64,000 bases of DNA from Chaetoderma sp. LZ-2023a. Lineage: Eukaryota; Mollusca; Caudofoveata; Chaetodermatida; Chaetodermatidae. The first letter of the stretch is position 1; every line of letters begins with the position of its first letter. The notes beneath the pieces were generated by a model that saw only the letters and a list, made by a program, of their open reading frames with translations, did not search any database and was not told the origin of the DNA. Location of the stretch: contig CM067374.1 of assembly GCA_034401795.1 (NCBI GenBank), positions 129,710,901-129,774,900 of the forward strand, written 5' to 3'. The translations under genes and the position numbers were made by a program. Below are positions 11,630-23,165 of the stretch, in pieces.

Positions 11630-12034
11630 CTGAGCGGTATTGCAGCTATTATACATAAACATAATCAGTGACGCATAGTTTAATCTTTAGCACCATCCGA
11701 CTTTACCTCACCTTCAACATTTCTTTTGACATGGGATTTTAATTACCACTGTTAGGTATTTCCTAGGTTCATAGTCATATTTGGACAGTTTTACTTGGGG
11801 CCAATATGTGCATGGCTGTAGCCATTTTATTCTGAGTGCTGGATGAATCATTCACCACTCACCAATATAGACAGAATGCTGTACGTTGGGCCTTTTGACT
11901 ATATATCAGATGGAGATCTCTACAGGCTACATCTATAACATGCATCATACTATCTCTGCCAAATTTGTGATTCATAGCGCTGGAAAGCGACACCCGATAT
12001 TATCCGAAGACCGAGGGAAATTTAGAGGAAACTA

Positions 12035-12070
12035 TTATTATTACTATAATTATTATTATTATTATTATTA
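12035..12070. repeat. ATT/TTA microsatellite
   Basis: (ATT)n-type repeat beside the donor of probable exon 7. Confidence 0.95.
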
Positions 12071-12081
12071 ATCTATCTCAC

Positions 12082-12149
12082 CTTCTCTGTAGTTTATGTG
12101 GAGCTTTGTTCTCTATGAGATCACCTTGAAGATCAGCAGTATCACGCAG
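12082..12149 (-). CDS. PPP1R12A: Probable MYPT1-like exon 7
   Basis: Residues 298-319 plus two bases. It reads LRDTADLQGDLIENKAPHKL then QR. The acceptor TTTTTCATATTAG and strong donor AAG|GTGAGAT frame an open stretch in the phase exon 6 requires. Position and composition fit the basic, poorly conserved linker that follows the ankyrin domain in MYPT proteins (a conserved LIE appears in vertebrate SPLIES). Support is splice signals, phase and spacing rather than strong homology. It lies just beside an ATT/TTA microsatellite. Confidence 0.72.
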
Positions 12150-12169
12150 CTAATATGAAAAACACAAGT

Positions 12170-12395
12170 ATTGTCAAGTCTTTAACTGTCTGCCTGCTGA
12201 ATTTAAGCAGACTACATTTTATATGGGGATTAACTCTGGATATAGTGAATATTTTGAAAACAGTTTGACTGAAAGTTGTTGGTGGCAAAGCCACCAACAA
12301 CTTTCAGTCAAATTATTTATTCAGCAGGTTCAGAGTTATTGTCCATTGAAATTATTGCCTGGTGGCTTGCATCAAGACAGTTAAACCCTGAAGGC
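12170..12395. repeat. Palindromic element containing a family B hairpin
   Basis: Hairpin at 12244-12325 (GAAAGTTGTTGGTGGC arms) embedded in flanks AACTCTGGATAT... and CAGAGTTATTGTCCATTGAA. The same flanks surround the hairpin at 35566-35661. It lies in the short intron 6. Confidence 0.8.
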
Positions 12396-12602
12396 ATGGT
12401 ACTATTGGTACATGTACACATATCCAAAATTTGGAGAAAACATACAGCTGAAATATTGATATCTTTTGAAACTAATTTGATTTGAATCCATTGTTGCCTA
12501 AATGGTTTAAAACTTTCCAAAAGAATATATCTTAAGTACATCATAAACAATTCATTGCACCTATCATTGAAATGGCTAATTAATTATTTGTAAGATACAT
12601 AC

Positions 12603-12677
12603 AGTGGCTTGTCGTTTCTTGAGTTCTTCTAACAAGCCAAACATATCTTCATCTGCTACATCTAGCGGCGCCTGACC
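12603..12677 (-). CDS. PPP1R12A: MYPT1-like exon 6: end of ankyrin domain
   Basis: Residues 273-297 (25 codons, phase 0 on both sides). It encodes GQAPLDVADEDMFGLLEELK followed by KRQAT, matching vertebrate GQTAFDVADEDILGYLEELQKKQ, the capping segment after the last ankyrin repeat. Acceptor TTTCATCTTTCAG; donor ACT|GTATGT at 12602. Confidence 0.95.
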
Positions 12678-12734
12678 CTGAAAGATGAAAATAAGCATGA
12701 CAGTTGTGGTACCAGATAGTTGTCAAGATTGTCA

Positions 12735-12915
12735 CCGACTAACACTTTTATGGCCAGGCTGGCCAAAACCAGCCTTTACATTGGTCTTCGGGAATGTTAA
12801 TTTGCAGGCCAAAAGAATATTTTTGAAAATTTACCACTGGAATAACTGGCTCAATAAATGAGCCAGTCATTCTAGTGGAAAATTTTCAAAAATAATCTCT
12901 TGGCTTGCAAATGGA
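12735..12915. repeat. Family A MITE, diverged
   Basis: Centre AACTGGCTCAATAAATGAGCC; lies 60 bp upstream of the exon 6 acceptor in intron 5. Confidence 0.75.
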
Positions 12916-13014
12916 CGGGTTAAACAACTCAAGAAATTCTTAAAATTGTTTGTTAATACAGTGCTATGAAACAACAGGCCAGCTTAGACCCATCTACTAA
13001 GACATGAAGGCTCA

Positions 13015-13440
13015 TTGCTACTGGATCGTGACAACAGCATCCAGTTTTATCTATGCCCCGACCAGCATCCAGTTTTATCTATGCCACGTCCAAGCTAAGC
13101 TGCATCCATACTTCGCCCCTTGTGGGATCGATTGATCCCTGAACTCCCCGACTATTAATTTTCAGAAAACTATACAGGCAAGCTGATGAATAATTTAAAA
13201 CTAATTTGACTGGGCGCTGTTGCTGCCTATGGCAGCAACAGCGCCCAGTCAATTTAATTTCAAAATATTAAACAGCATGTTTAATAAATAAAAGACATAC
13301 AATTCGTACAACAACGCCTTAGTCCATCATCAATTACGCGTTCATGACGAACTTAATTGCGTCATTCATGACGTCTGATTATGTCAGCCTACGTCATGTA
13401 GTTTATTATGACATCATATGATTGATGGATAAACTGTAAA
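13015..13440 (-). repeat. Composite family C, inverted copy
   Basis: Contains a clean B hairpin at 13180-13276 with arms GACTGGGCGCTGTTGCTGCC and the complement. Confidence 0.85.
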
Positions 13441-13811
13441 ACGTTCATTGCTATTGACCCAGGGTTACCAAACAGTTCATGCAAGTCATTACTAGGATCT
13501 TAACCCATTCACCCACGAATTCCCCATATCTCATTTTCATCACAATCATACAGGAAAACTGTTCAACAGATTAAGTTTTATATCGCAAAGAATATACTTT
13601 TTCAGGGATTTGTCGGTAAAAGGGTTAGGTTGGTCCCCTGCACGCATCACAGGCAGACTACAGATACACTGATGCTAGTCAATTTGGCTATCAATACATT
13701 TCATATTTCGCTCAACAGTGTTTCCGATTCCAAATAGTGTATCCCCGAGCGCTTTAGAGAAAATCTATTGAAATGACCAGATTCCCATTTAGAGCATGTA
13801 TTTTCTACAGA

Positions 13812-14024
13812 TTAATCCTCTAACAGCCATGATTGGTTAAAAAATTCTACATTTATTTGCCTTGTGAATGTTCATTTGCAAGCCAAGACCTTTTTTTTTT
13901 TTAAATTTACAACTTTTGGCATGCCAATTTAAAAATTGTCTGGTCTTGACCTAAAAATTAACATTTACATTGAAGCAAATATCTTTAGATTTTGTTGCCA
14001 AATCAATGGCTGTTAGAGGGTTAA
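13812..14024. repeat. TTAA-flanked MITE related to family A
   Basis: TTAATCCTCTAACAGCCATG at the left and CAATGGCTGTTAGAGGGTTAA's first 20 bases mirrored at the right. It lacks the GACTGGCTCG centre. Confidence 0.75.
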
Positions 14025-14134
14025 TTTCTTCAAAATGCATATTTTGATTATTTTCTATTAACGATTAAGGGAGGTATCCCAACACCCTGATAATTAAGCT
14101 TTCACGATTTTGAGTTACATCCCTTGAGTTATTA

Positions 14135-14296
14135 TATATATATTTTTTTAATTTATCACTAGAATGCTTGACTCGGTAACCGAGCCAGTTATTGCATTGA
14201 TAAACTTTCGGGGGTCTTCTCTTAGCCTGCATATGGATAATCAACAAGTTCAATAAGCAGATATTTTGATCTTCATGACAAATTTTCATCATTAAA
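14135..14296. repeat. Family A MITE, diverged
   Basis: Centre TGACTCGGTAACCGAGCCAG. It abuts the family F element that follows, sharing TTAA. Confidence 0.7.
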
Positions 14297-14646
14297 GGTG
14301 CATATTCACAGCAAAATTTCTGAAAATAAAATTGTTTAAATTATATACTTTTAGAGGCTTAAACTGTGAGCCTATATGTAATGAAACGAATAAAAGTCTT
14401 ACCATATGATGATTTCATTCCATATAAATTAATATAATTTTTTTTAAGTCGCGAAGTTGAAATAGAGGCACGAGCCTCTATTTCAATTTCGCAGCTTAAA
14501 AAATTACATCAATTTATATGGAATGAAATCATCATATGCTAAGATTTATTTCGTTTCATGAGACAGACACATAATTTAAGCCTATAAAAGAACACAATTT
14601 TAACAATTTTATTTTCATGCATTCTGGTGTGAATGTGCACCTTTAA
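14293..14646. repeat. Family F palindromic MITE, long form (354 bp)
   Basis: Begins TTAAAGGTGCATATTCACAG and ends GTGTGAATGTGCACCTTTAA. The long palindrome has CATATGATGATTTCATTCCA arms and a centre ATAGAGGCACGAGCCTCTAT. TTAA flanks both sides. It lies in intron 5. Confidence 0.85.
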
Positions 14647-15111
14647 AGAAAGAAGGAAATTATTTACTCTGAAACAAATTGTACTCTTTAACACATTAAG
14701 GATCAAGATTGAAAAAGAGAATGTCAATCTTCCGGTCAAGAGAATATTTTTGAAAACTTATCATTGGAATGACTGGCCTGATTATCGATATATGGTGCAA
14801 TAAACATGTATATTATATTCATATCTCACCACTTTATCATAGAAATGGAACAATAAGAATTGAACCTATGAATAACTACAGGTATGGCTGACAGAATCAG
14901 AAGTAGACTTAGAATTTACTGCTCACTAACATGCTACATAGGACAGTGACACGCACATTCTCCTAACTGTAAGTGATTATATGTTCTTGGTAATCTTGAC
15001 TACTGGCTCAGTCATGTTAACTTCAACGCTTAAACCAAGATAAACCGTATCTTCACCAAAAAATGACTGGCTCCGTATTATGTTTATTATTTTCTTTAAA
15101 TAAAAGCTTAC

Positions 15112-15256
15112 AGAGTAATTTTTAGTTTCCATATCACAGAAGTGTTCCGAGAGCAGCTTGCATGCATCCTCCTGGCCCCAATGAGCTGCGGCGTGTAATG
15201 GAGTCCAGCCATCTACATCCTGAGCATTTAGGTTTGCACCGGCTTGGATTAAAATT
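15112..15256 (-). CDS. PPP1R12A: MYPT1-like exon 5: ankyrin repeat
   Basis: The last base of codon 224 and residues 225-272. It reads ILIQAGANLNAQDVDGWTPL, then HAAAHWGQEDACKLL and HFCDMETKNYS, nearly the vertebrate sequence LLIQAGYDVNIKDYDGWTPLHAAAHWGKEEAC. Acceptor TTCTTGTAG; donor TCT|GTAAGC at 15111, phase 0. An 84-bp gap separates this exon from a family A MITE lying upstream in the intron. Confidence 0.96.
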
Positions 15257-15339
15257 CTACAAGAAAACGTATAACACGGGAAATCAGCAATTGCCGACAC
15301 TAACACACACACATTTTTGTGACATTTTAAACAAGAAAA

Positions 15340-15543
15340 TCTCAGTTTTCTCATAGAACATGTCCATTTGCAGACCACGAAAATACAATTTTTGACAATT
15401 TACCACTGGAATGACTACCTCGGTTATTGAGCAATCATTCCAGTGGTAAATTTTAAAAAATATTCTTCTCTTGGTCTGTAAATGGACATTTTCTCAAGAC
15501 ACCTGCAGAAGCCGTTTTGCCTGATATGAGTGACAAAGGGTTA
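15340..15543. repeat. Family A MITE
   Basis: Starts about 84 bp upstream of the exon 5 acceptor; ends ...GAGTGACAAAGGGTTAA. The centre is altered to GACTACCTCGGTTATTGAGC. Confidence 0.82.
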
Positions 15544-15969
15544 AAAGATTAGGGATTTTTCTGATTTTATCTACAGATCTCATCCAAAGTGGTATTAGTC
15601 CAGGAGCTAAAGCTAGGTCAGAATCGTCACGTAGCACACCCAGTATTCGGAAGGTCTGACACTTGCTGTGGCTTGGGGGACATGTCCCACACATTTTAAG
15701 CCCTGTTGTACAAACAAATTGTGGTAGCACTAATTAGTTATCCTGATTTCTTTGCATAGGGGGTCTAGGCTTTGGCTGTATCCACAGTGCACAATGATAT
15801 AAGCATGATCGTGTCATAACTCAAAGTAATATCGTATTAGATTCACCATATATGATATTTAGACGGATATCGACCTAACATATATCCAACATACATTTTG
15901 CATGCATATACGAAAGGCGAGGGTGAAATGTGAAGGTTATATTTTATGTATGTATACTAACTCCATCAT

Positions 15970-18042
15970 AGAATCTATATATCCAGCTGTACCACTGTTG
16001 ACAAAGCAAAGGAAATTATTCCCCAAAGCCTCTACTGGCTGCTGCGGTGGGTTACCACGAATGCAGATTTAACACCAGAGCAGTTTGGTAATGTTAGATC
16101 AGAATGTGCTAATGAAGGTGATGAGAGGCATGTAATGATGATATGCCAAGACATAGCGCATTGTGTATCACACGGGAGAAAGAAAATGCCAAAACACATA
16201 AGCCTCGCTATGACAATGAGGCATCTTACAGGTTCCAAACAAGTTGTCACCATTCTGAATCGTATGGGTCATAGCGTTTCCTATGATGATATTGAGGTAG
16301 TTGACACTAGTATGGCGCTTGAAGTATTATCTCAATCAACACAGTATGGAGTTGTAATACCAACAAACATTGTTCCAAACTCGTTCGTTCAAGTAGCAGC
16401 TGATAACAATGATATACTTGAAGAAACCTTAGACGGTAAACAGACAACTCACTCAACGACAATGGTGATGTTCCAACGAATGCAATTTGGCCCAAGACCA
16501 GAGCGTGTCATACATGCTGAACATTCAGTCAGGAGAAGGGCTTTGACAGAACCAGGTACTGAAAACAGAATTCTTGATTGTGGGGTGTTTGGTAGAAGAC
16601 CAGTTGTGACCGCGTTCATAGACACTGTCAAGAAGGATTGGTACCAATGTGATAGCTCAATCCAGGAACAGGCATTAGTCATGGATCTTGCATGGGCCAT
16701 CGTTCGAATGTGTCCAATAAAATTGTTTGCGGTAGATCTTGTACCCATGAAGACCACAGAAACACAAACAGTCCCTAGTTGGAGTGGATTTAATGCACTT
16801 GTATCATGTGCTAACGCACCTTTTACACAAATCGGTTACTGTCCAATGATTTCCGGATCACCAACTGAATTCAATACGGTGTATACGGTCATGAAACAAG
16901 TTCAAAGAATGATGACAACACTAGGACAGAATGACTCGGTCATTACATTCGACTTGGCCATATATGTCAAGGCAAAGGAGATACAGTGGCGATATAAAGA
17001 AGAGTTTAGTGACACTGTGATCAGACTGGGGGGATTCCACATTGCGCTAAACTACTTAGCTGTTATTGGAAAGATGTTTGATGAGTCTGGCTTAGAAGAT
17101 CTCCTCATAGGGGCCAACACATATGGTAGCAGCACGGCTGCTGCTCTACTTAAAGGGAAGTCATATAATCGAGGAGTGAGGGCTCACAAATTGGTTATGG
17201 AAGCGCTGCTGCGATTACAATGGCAGTCTTTTTCCAAATGGGTTCAACAAAATGGACAACATGAAGACCACATTACTCCAACAGAATTGGAGAGTCTGGA
17301 TGAGAAAATTAAGATGTGCCGAAGCAGCATTGACGACTTAGACGCACTGCAAGAAAATTTCAAAGAGGTGTGTATGTACGTGAATAAATTCCAACAGCTG
17401 TTCAAATCCTTTAAAGTTGAGTCAAGCTCGAAATCACACCTGTTCGCATTTTGGAACTCATATATTCATATGGTAGAGCTGCTGCTTGGATTCATAAGAG
17501 CTGAGAGAACTGGAGATTGGCAGGCACACCTATCTGCTACTGCTGCTATGGCGCCATATTTCTACAGCATGGACAGAACCAATTATGCAAGATGGCTGCC
17601 AATATATCTTGCGGACATGAAGATGCTTCCAAGTACACATCCCCATGTACATGAACAATTCTTGAATGGAAATCATTCCGTAAGTCGCTCAGACCATCCA
17701 TTCAATCAAGTGTGGACAGATATGGCCTTAGAGCAATCGATTAATTTGGATTTCAAAAAGCGAGGTGGTATTATTGGAATAACACAAAAGCCAGGAGCTC
17801 TGGAGAGGTGGTTTTTAACTAGCCACGAGAGGGCAGCCATAACAACGGTCACAAAGCAAATGTGTGGGTTACAAGATAGTCACATGTTTGGAGTACATAA
17901 GGAAATGGGGACTAATCGAATGAACAGGGATGAAACCGATGTGCAGAAGATACTTTCGATGTTCTCATCAGATATAATGACCAATCCCTTTAATATTGCG
18001 GGAAAACGACGACAGCGAGTGTCTTCCGCTTGTAAACATTGA
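15970..18042 (+). pseudogene. Academ-like transposase, N-terminal/central part
   Basis: The longest open frame in the window. The ATG at 16135 starts 635 codons, but the frame is open upstream to about 15970 and includes family-like sequence (PQSLYWLLRW), so the ATG is internal. Visible signatures: ADNNDI..ETLDGKQTTH, TFDLAIYVKAKEI with D273, and RLGGFH with H302, as in DDE-type transposases of this group; then AAALLKGKSYNRG and, near the end, YFYSMDRTNYARWLPIYL and HEQFLNG. Such proteins are common as uncharacterised predictions in cnidarians, arthropods and molluscs. The frame ends in a premature stop at 18042, and the protein continues in another frame. Confidence 0.75.
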
Positions 18043-19590
18043 AACTGGCGTGGTATTGCCTAGTGAAATCGCCAAGAGACTTGTTTCCGCCTGTGACATT
18101 GGTAAGGAGATTATGGAAAATTTTGTTCAGGAGCGGCTGGACACTAACACGAGAAGCTTTTGGGAAACGTTGCCACACTTAAAACTTAAAACATTTGCCA
18201 GCCTAGCACAGAAGAAAAAAACTCAAAACAAATGATGAAAAAATTCACAATGTGAGATCTGACCGCGAACTATTTGGTCGATTAATTATTGCCGCACGGT
18301 CCAGAGATGTTGATTTAAAACTAGTGATGACGTATGAACTGTCTGCTGTTCCACTATCATTGTCACATACGGATGGGACTCTAAGAAAGAATGTGAAAAG
18401 TGTTTTGTTAAGTGAACTAGAAAAGGAAGTAAATGTTGATGGACGGCTTCCACCTGTTGACAAGACAGGCGCAACAGCTTATGTAGTAGATGGCATGGCA
18501 ATTGTGCAAATGGTTAAAACTGGAGGTACGTCTACATTTGGAGAATTGGCTGAATCAAGAAGACTGCAACAGAGTAGATATAGTTTTTGACAGATATGAT
18601 AGACTGGAATCTCTCAAAGCGGAAGAGCGGCTAAAACGTGGGTCATCAACAGCATTGGAAGTAAAGATTGCTGGAGAAAATACTCCCGTTCCAAAGCAAT
18701 GGGCTAAGTACATCAGCAATCCAAGCAACAAAAGTAACCTGGTTGCATTTCTCATCAAGCGGTGGCGTGATACTGGTCCAAATATGCTATCTGCCAACAA
18801 TTGCGTCATTCTTGCTGGTGGCTTTAGCGATGGAATGGATGTTGTTGTCATTTCAGCGACAAGTCGTATTTGGAAGAACTTCGATCAGATCACGAGGAAG
18901 CAGATACGCGTATGATGTTGCACGCGCTACACGCTTCAAAAGACCACATGCGTGTTGCTATACAGTCTCCTGATACAGACGTGGCAGTACTTAGTATATA
19001 TACGCATCGTTCGCTTCACTGTTCTGAACTATGGTTCCGTACGGGCACAAAGGACAAATTGCGATACATACCAATACATACAGTTGCTCAAGTACTGGGC
19101 CCAGCTATCTGTCTGTCTTTGCCTGGGTTTCATTCTCTTACAGGTTGTGATAGCACTAGTGCATTATTTGGAGTCGCTAAGAGAAAAGCATTCAATCTCT
19201 TAAAGTCATCTGAATGTCATCAGCTTAGCTTAGACCAACTCGGCGAACATGTTGACTTATCACCGAATACTGCAATTCTATGTGAGAAATTTGTCTGTGA
19301 GTTGTATACCACCAGGGATGTGGGAAAGACAGCTGATGAAACCCATTATTGGCTCTTTTGTCAAAAGAGACAAAGAAATGAAAATCTTCCACCTACATCG
19401 AATAGTCTAAAGCATCACACCGAAAGGGCCAATTTTCAAGCTCTTGTTTGGAGACGTTCATTGCAAGCTGTTCAGAATCTTCCATCTCCAAATGGACATG
19501 GCTGGAGTATAGTGGATGGTCTACTCAAGCCTGTTCTAATGTCAAAGGATCCTGCTCCATTTGGATTAATTGAACTCACATCATGTAGAT
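17996..19590 (+). pseudogene. Academ-like protein, XPG/FEN1-like nuclease part, frameshifted
   Basis: Homology continues through four frames: 17996-18235, 18252-18570, 18570-18870 and 18870-19590. That implies frameshifts near 18000-18040, 18235-18252, 18550-18580 and 18870. The last segment has three XPG/FEN1 landmarks in order: EEADTRMMLHA (acidic EAxx block), SPDTDVAVLS (DxD-type block) and LTGCDSTSALFGVAKRKAFN, which parallels the FEN1 GSDY...GIGPKRA helix-hairpin segment. The frame runs to LTSCR, where a second transposon is inserted. Function is known only by family analogy: flap/structure-specific cleavage probably helps transposition. Confidence 0.7.
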
Positions 19591-19775
19591 GGGCTTGTCC
19601 ACACTAAAGTGACCAAAAGTGTGACATGAAAGTCAGATTTTAGAAATGGGTATGAATAAAGTTAAACATGTTTTCTCTTAAGGAAAATGACTTTATCTAC
19701 TGAAAAAAATCAAAAGAAGATAGTAATGTGTGGATTAAGCGTAAAAATCAACAGAATATCAGATGCTGTCAAAAA

Positions 19776-22124
19776 GTTACGGTTGTGATTTTGACAATGA
19801 AAAATGAGAGACTATCTTTTGAAAAGCGACCAAAGTAACCCTTTATGCTACAAAACAAAAGTTACATACCATGGAATAAGATTAAGGCATTAAATTTAAC
19901 TTTTGAGTAATTTTGCAAAGCTTTGCAGGACAAATTGAGGGGGGTTACGGTTGTGATGTTCATATTTTTGACAAACTTCTATTCTTTTATTCAATTATCA
20001 ATCTTGCACACAAGAAAAGTCTCTTCAAGAAAACTGAATAGCTTCTTATTATGCCGGGAATCGATTGCAAACACAACAAGAAGGAATTAATACAGGAATT
20101 GATAATTTTTGTTACGGTTGCGATGTTGACATTTGACGAAAGAAGGTCGTTACGGTTGCGATGTTTGACACTGACAGAACGATTTCGTTAACAGGATAAG
20201 AATATAGAGTAAAGTTGGCGCATCTATCAATCAGTAAATCATTCTTTTGAAAGAACTAACAACAGAAGCCATGCTAATATAAATAAATGGCAAGCAACAT
20301 GATCAAAATTATAGAAAACAGTATGGAAGAATGTTCCAGTTGCGACTTCAGTATGTTATCAGCTTGCTTTGCTTGAATTTTAATACTGTTCTTTACTGCC
20401 TTTTGTTCAAATTTGCAGTTGTTTTTAACATTGCTGTTTTGTACTAACATATTATACATGATTATGTTGTTTGGAATTCATACAAAGAGTAATTTATTCT
20501 ACAAGCTGAAACAATTGGCAGAATGGTTTTCCAACGAAGCATCCGTTCCACTAGGGTTGCACAATATCACCATTGACTGTCACAATATATCATGCATGAA
20601 GTTGTACATGTACAGCAATGGCTTCCAGTCAAATTATATTCCTAACAGCACCTTTCATGTAAAGATGATGGTAAAGGAAATTCATCACTGAAGGGGTTAA
20701 GCTGAATGAAGCAACACATTTTGTTTGTCATTCTAAATACAGCTCTTTGATTTTAGAAATAGCTTGCTGCCTAAGTTTTTACGATATAAAGAAGAGGACA
20801 TTTTCTATTTTTTTAAACCGATTAGATGTGCAATGAACTTTCAAACCATATCTTGAACTGTTAACAACCGTTCCTGTTGGTCCAAGTTCAGGTGGTCTGT
20901 TAACGTGCTGATGAGTCCAAAACAGACTGCATGGGCCCAATAACATTATGGATGAAACTATAACAACCTTATAAAACCTGTGCAGATTTGAATAATGCAA
21001 ACTTTAACTAGTATCCTCGTTTCATATAGCTTTGAGGGCGATAAACACAATAAATTCTGAGAACTAAAGAAATATATCGTCCGACGGTATGGCCGTTATT
21101 CATGACACAATTCTGAGTTGTGGTCATGATTTTTGATTGAGAAAACTGTGCGTAAAGCGTCACGACCACCAAGGTCAAGGTTACATTTGCGACGGTAGTT
21201 GATGTCTCCAACTCGGTGACCTATGCTCAAGAGTTAAATATGGACATAAAATCGTGAGGTTATCGATTTCTACTGTGGATTTAAAAAATATATATAGGAA
21301 CTATTCATTAAAGGAAGCATAGGTTGCGTGGTCGTGATGATTGTTTTGGTCGTCACATGGAGTAAAAAATGTTGACAGAACATTTCTTACCTTAGCTTTG
21401 GCGCCATTGTTTTCTCATCACCGTAAAAACAAAAGGCTCGGCGTGTCACATGACCGGTTTTACACCATCACGTGATGCTTGGTTCTTATTTCCTGGAGCC
21501 GTGCCATAAATTTATGGATTTCTTGTCCACTGTTACGGTTGTGATTTATTGACAGAAAGTTGACAGAACATTTCTTAGCTTTGGCGCCATTGTTTTCTCA
21601 TCACCGTAAAAACAAAAGGCTTGGCGTGTCACATGACCGGTTTTACACCATCACGTGATGCTTGCTTCTTATTTCCTGGAGCCGTGCTATAAATTTATGG
21701 ATTTCTTGTCCGCTGTTACGGTTGTGATTTATCGACAGAAAGTTGACAGAACATTTCTTACCTTAGCTTTGGCGCCATTGTTTTCTCATCACCGTAAAAA
21801 CAAAAGGCTTGGCGTGTCACATGACTGGTTTTACACCATCACGTGATGCTTGCTTCTTATTTCCTTGAGCCGTGCTATAAATTTATGGATTTCTTGTCCG
21901 CTGTTACGGTTGTGATTTATTGACGGAAAGTTGACCACTTAACTTTTTTCTCATAATTTAAACATAATCTAGCAATAATCAAAACTATCCAAGTGGCAGT
22001 GAATGAACAAAAGATATAAGAGATAGTATTTGGATAGAAAAGTACAGGCATACAGGTAAGGAATAGCAACTAAGCTAAAGTGAGATTTATACTAATTTTT
22101 GACGGAATGCATCACAACCATAAC
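19776..22124. repeat. Iterons GTTACGGTTGTGAT in the nested transposon
   Basis: Direct copies of GTTACGGTTG[TC]GAT start at 19776, 19944, 20111, 20149, 21532, 21715 and 21903; one inverted near-copy is at 22111-22124. They cluster toward both ends and leave the middle free, the arrangement of transposase-binding subterminal repeats in CACTA-, Zisupton- and Academ-like elements. Confidence 0.75.
21371..21935. repeat. Three tandem ~186-bp repeats
   Basis: Units start at 21371, 21559 and 21742 (188, 183 and 188 bp) with very high identity. Each begins GTTGACAGAACATTTCTTA and contains TTTGGCGCCATTG, CACGTGATGCTTG and one iteron. The high similarity suggests recent amplification. Confidence 0.9.
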
Positions 22125-22517
22125 GCACAACTTTGTAGTGAAATAAAAAAATTTTCTCCTGTAAATCATGACAAAAATGAGCATATTCATAGAAAGCTAT
22201 GTCCTTTTCTTTAAAATGTTTAGGCTGAAATCCAAAATAACTCATTTAAAATGCTTCTTTAGCACTCTGAAAATTGGCTCATTCTCATGTCACACTTACC
22301 CGCTCTAATTTCACTCATATTTGTGGCTGTTAGTTGAATGAAAATAATTTTATTCTGCACTCATTTAACTTTTTTTATCTGTAATTATCTCTCTGAGATA
22401 CCTTCAACTTGGAAATGATAAGAACAGGAAAATTAATTGGGTCTTTATCATCGAAATTAACAATTCAAATGTAGACCCGAAATCATTCATCAAATACAGT
22501 TTAGTGTGGACAAGCCC

Positions 22518-22670
22518 AGATGTCAAAAGTCTGCCTGCAAAAGAACAGATCTCTGTCAATGCAAGACTAACAATCTACTCTGCACTGAAGCATGCCTTTG
22601 TATGGGAGGTGAAATGTGTGACAATGTTCAGCATACAATTGTCGAAGATGACTCTGACACGGATGAGTAA
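22518..22670 (+). pseudogene. Cysteine-rich C-terminus of the Academ-like protein
   Basis: Beyond the nested insertion the frame resumes with CQKSACKRTDLCQC, then LLCTEACLCMGGEMC and the acidic end VEDDSDTDE, stop at 22668-22670. With SCR left of the insertion the tail has ten cysteines, typical of the zinc-binding C-terminus of Academ proteins. The 4-bp TSD (AGAT) at both sides means that the two halves are exactly contiguous in frame without the insert. Confidence 0.8.
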
Positions 22671-23165
22671 CATTCTCTCATTTGCTCACGTGATAAATAT
22701 GTCCTGCCAGCTTGTGTAGACATGCACTGCATGTCAGTTAAAAGTTTAATTATGAAAAATGTAGAAAACATGGGCATTGTTGTAGCTAAGGTATTGCTAG
22801 TCACAAGAAGACCTAAGTGCCCCAATATGTACAAAGCAACATACAGGTGTCTTAAACGAGGTTGATTATGTATAAATCTGCGATATACGATCACTCCTTT
22901 CCATTTTGGTTAAGATTGTATTGATATAACATGCGCTTAAGTTTGTGAAAAATTTACCATTGTGAAAATTGTTTGAGAGCTACATTCAACACCTATTGTA
23001 AATGGGCTTCTCACGGGTTAGTGATACCACAATTTTCTTGTACAACACGGCTCAGAATATACCCAAGACATCGGTCTAGCATAATATAGAGACAAACCTT
23101 CTGAATACTGGGTGTGCTACGAAACCATTCTTCTAGACCCCTTTTGAAAATTGGCTCCCGGACTA

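Larger units (their letters stand above)
19591..22517. mobile_element. Nested nonautonomous DNA transposon, 2.9 kb, 4-bp TSD
   Basis: Perfect 18-bp TIRs: GGGCTTGTCCACACTAAA at 19591-19608 and its complement at 22500-22517. Perfect TSD AGAT at 19587-19590 and 22518-22521. A subterminal inverted 12-mer, AGTGTGACATGA (19617-19628 and complement 22288-22299), adds to the end structure. No transposase ORF is visible. It contains a repeated 14-mer GTTACGGTTGTGAT and three tandem ~186-bp units. A 4-bp TSD is compatible with Academ, Sola or Ginger superfamilies; I cannot choose. Confidence 0.9.
15596..23165 (+). mobile_element. Academ-like (AcademX type) DNA transposon, 7.6 kb, interrupted
   Basis: The ends are inverted: TAGTCC[AG]GGAGC at 15596 and its complement ending at 23165, with a second matching block CGTAGCACACCCAGTATTC at 15630 and complement ending at 23121. 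Direct repeats TAT at 15593-15595 and 23166-23168 form a 3-bp TSD. Inside, on the plus strand, lie a transposase-like ORF, an XPG/FEN1-like nuclease domain and a cysteine-rich tail. The combination of XPG nuclease, Cys-rich C-terminus and 3-4 bp TSD is known for the AcademX branch of the Academ superfamily; that assignment is from memory. The element sits in MYPT1 intron 4, antisense to the host gene. The N-terminal part of the usual long protein is absent, so the copy looks 5'-deleted and frameshifted. Confidence 0.72.
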
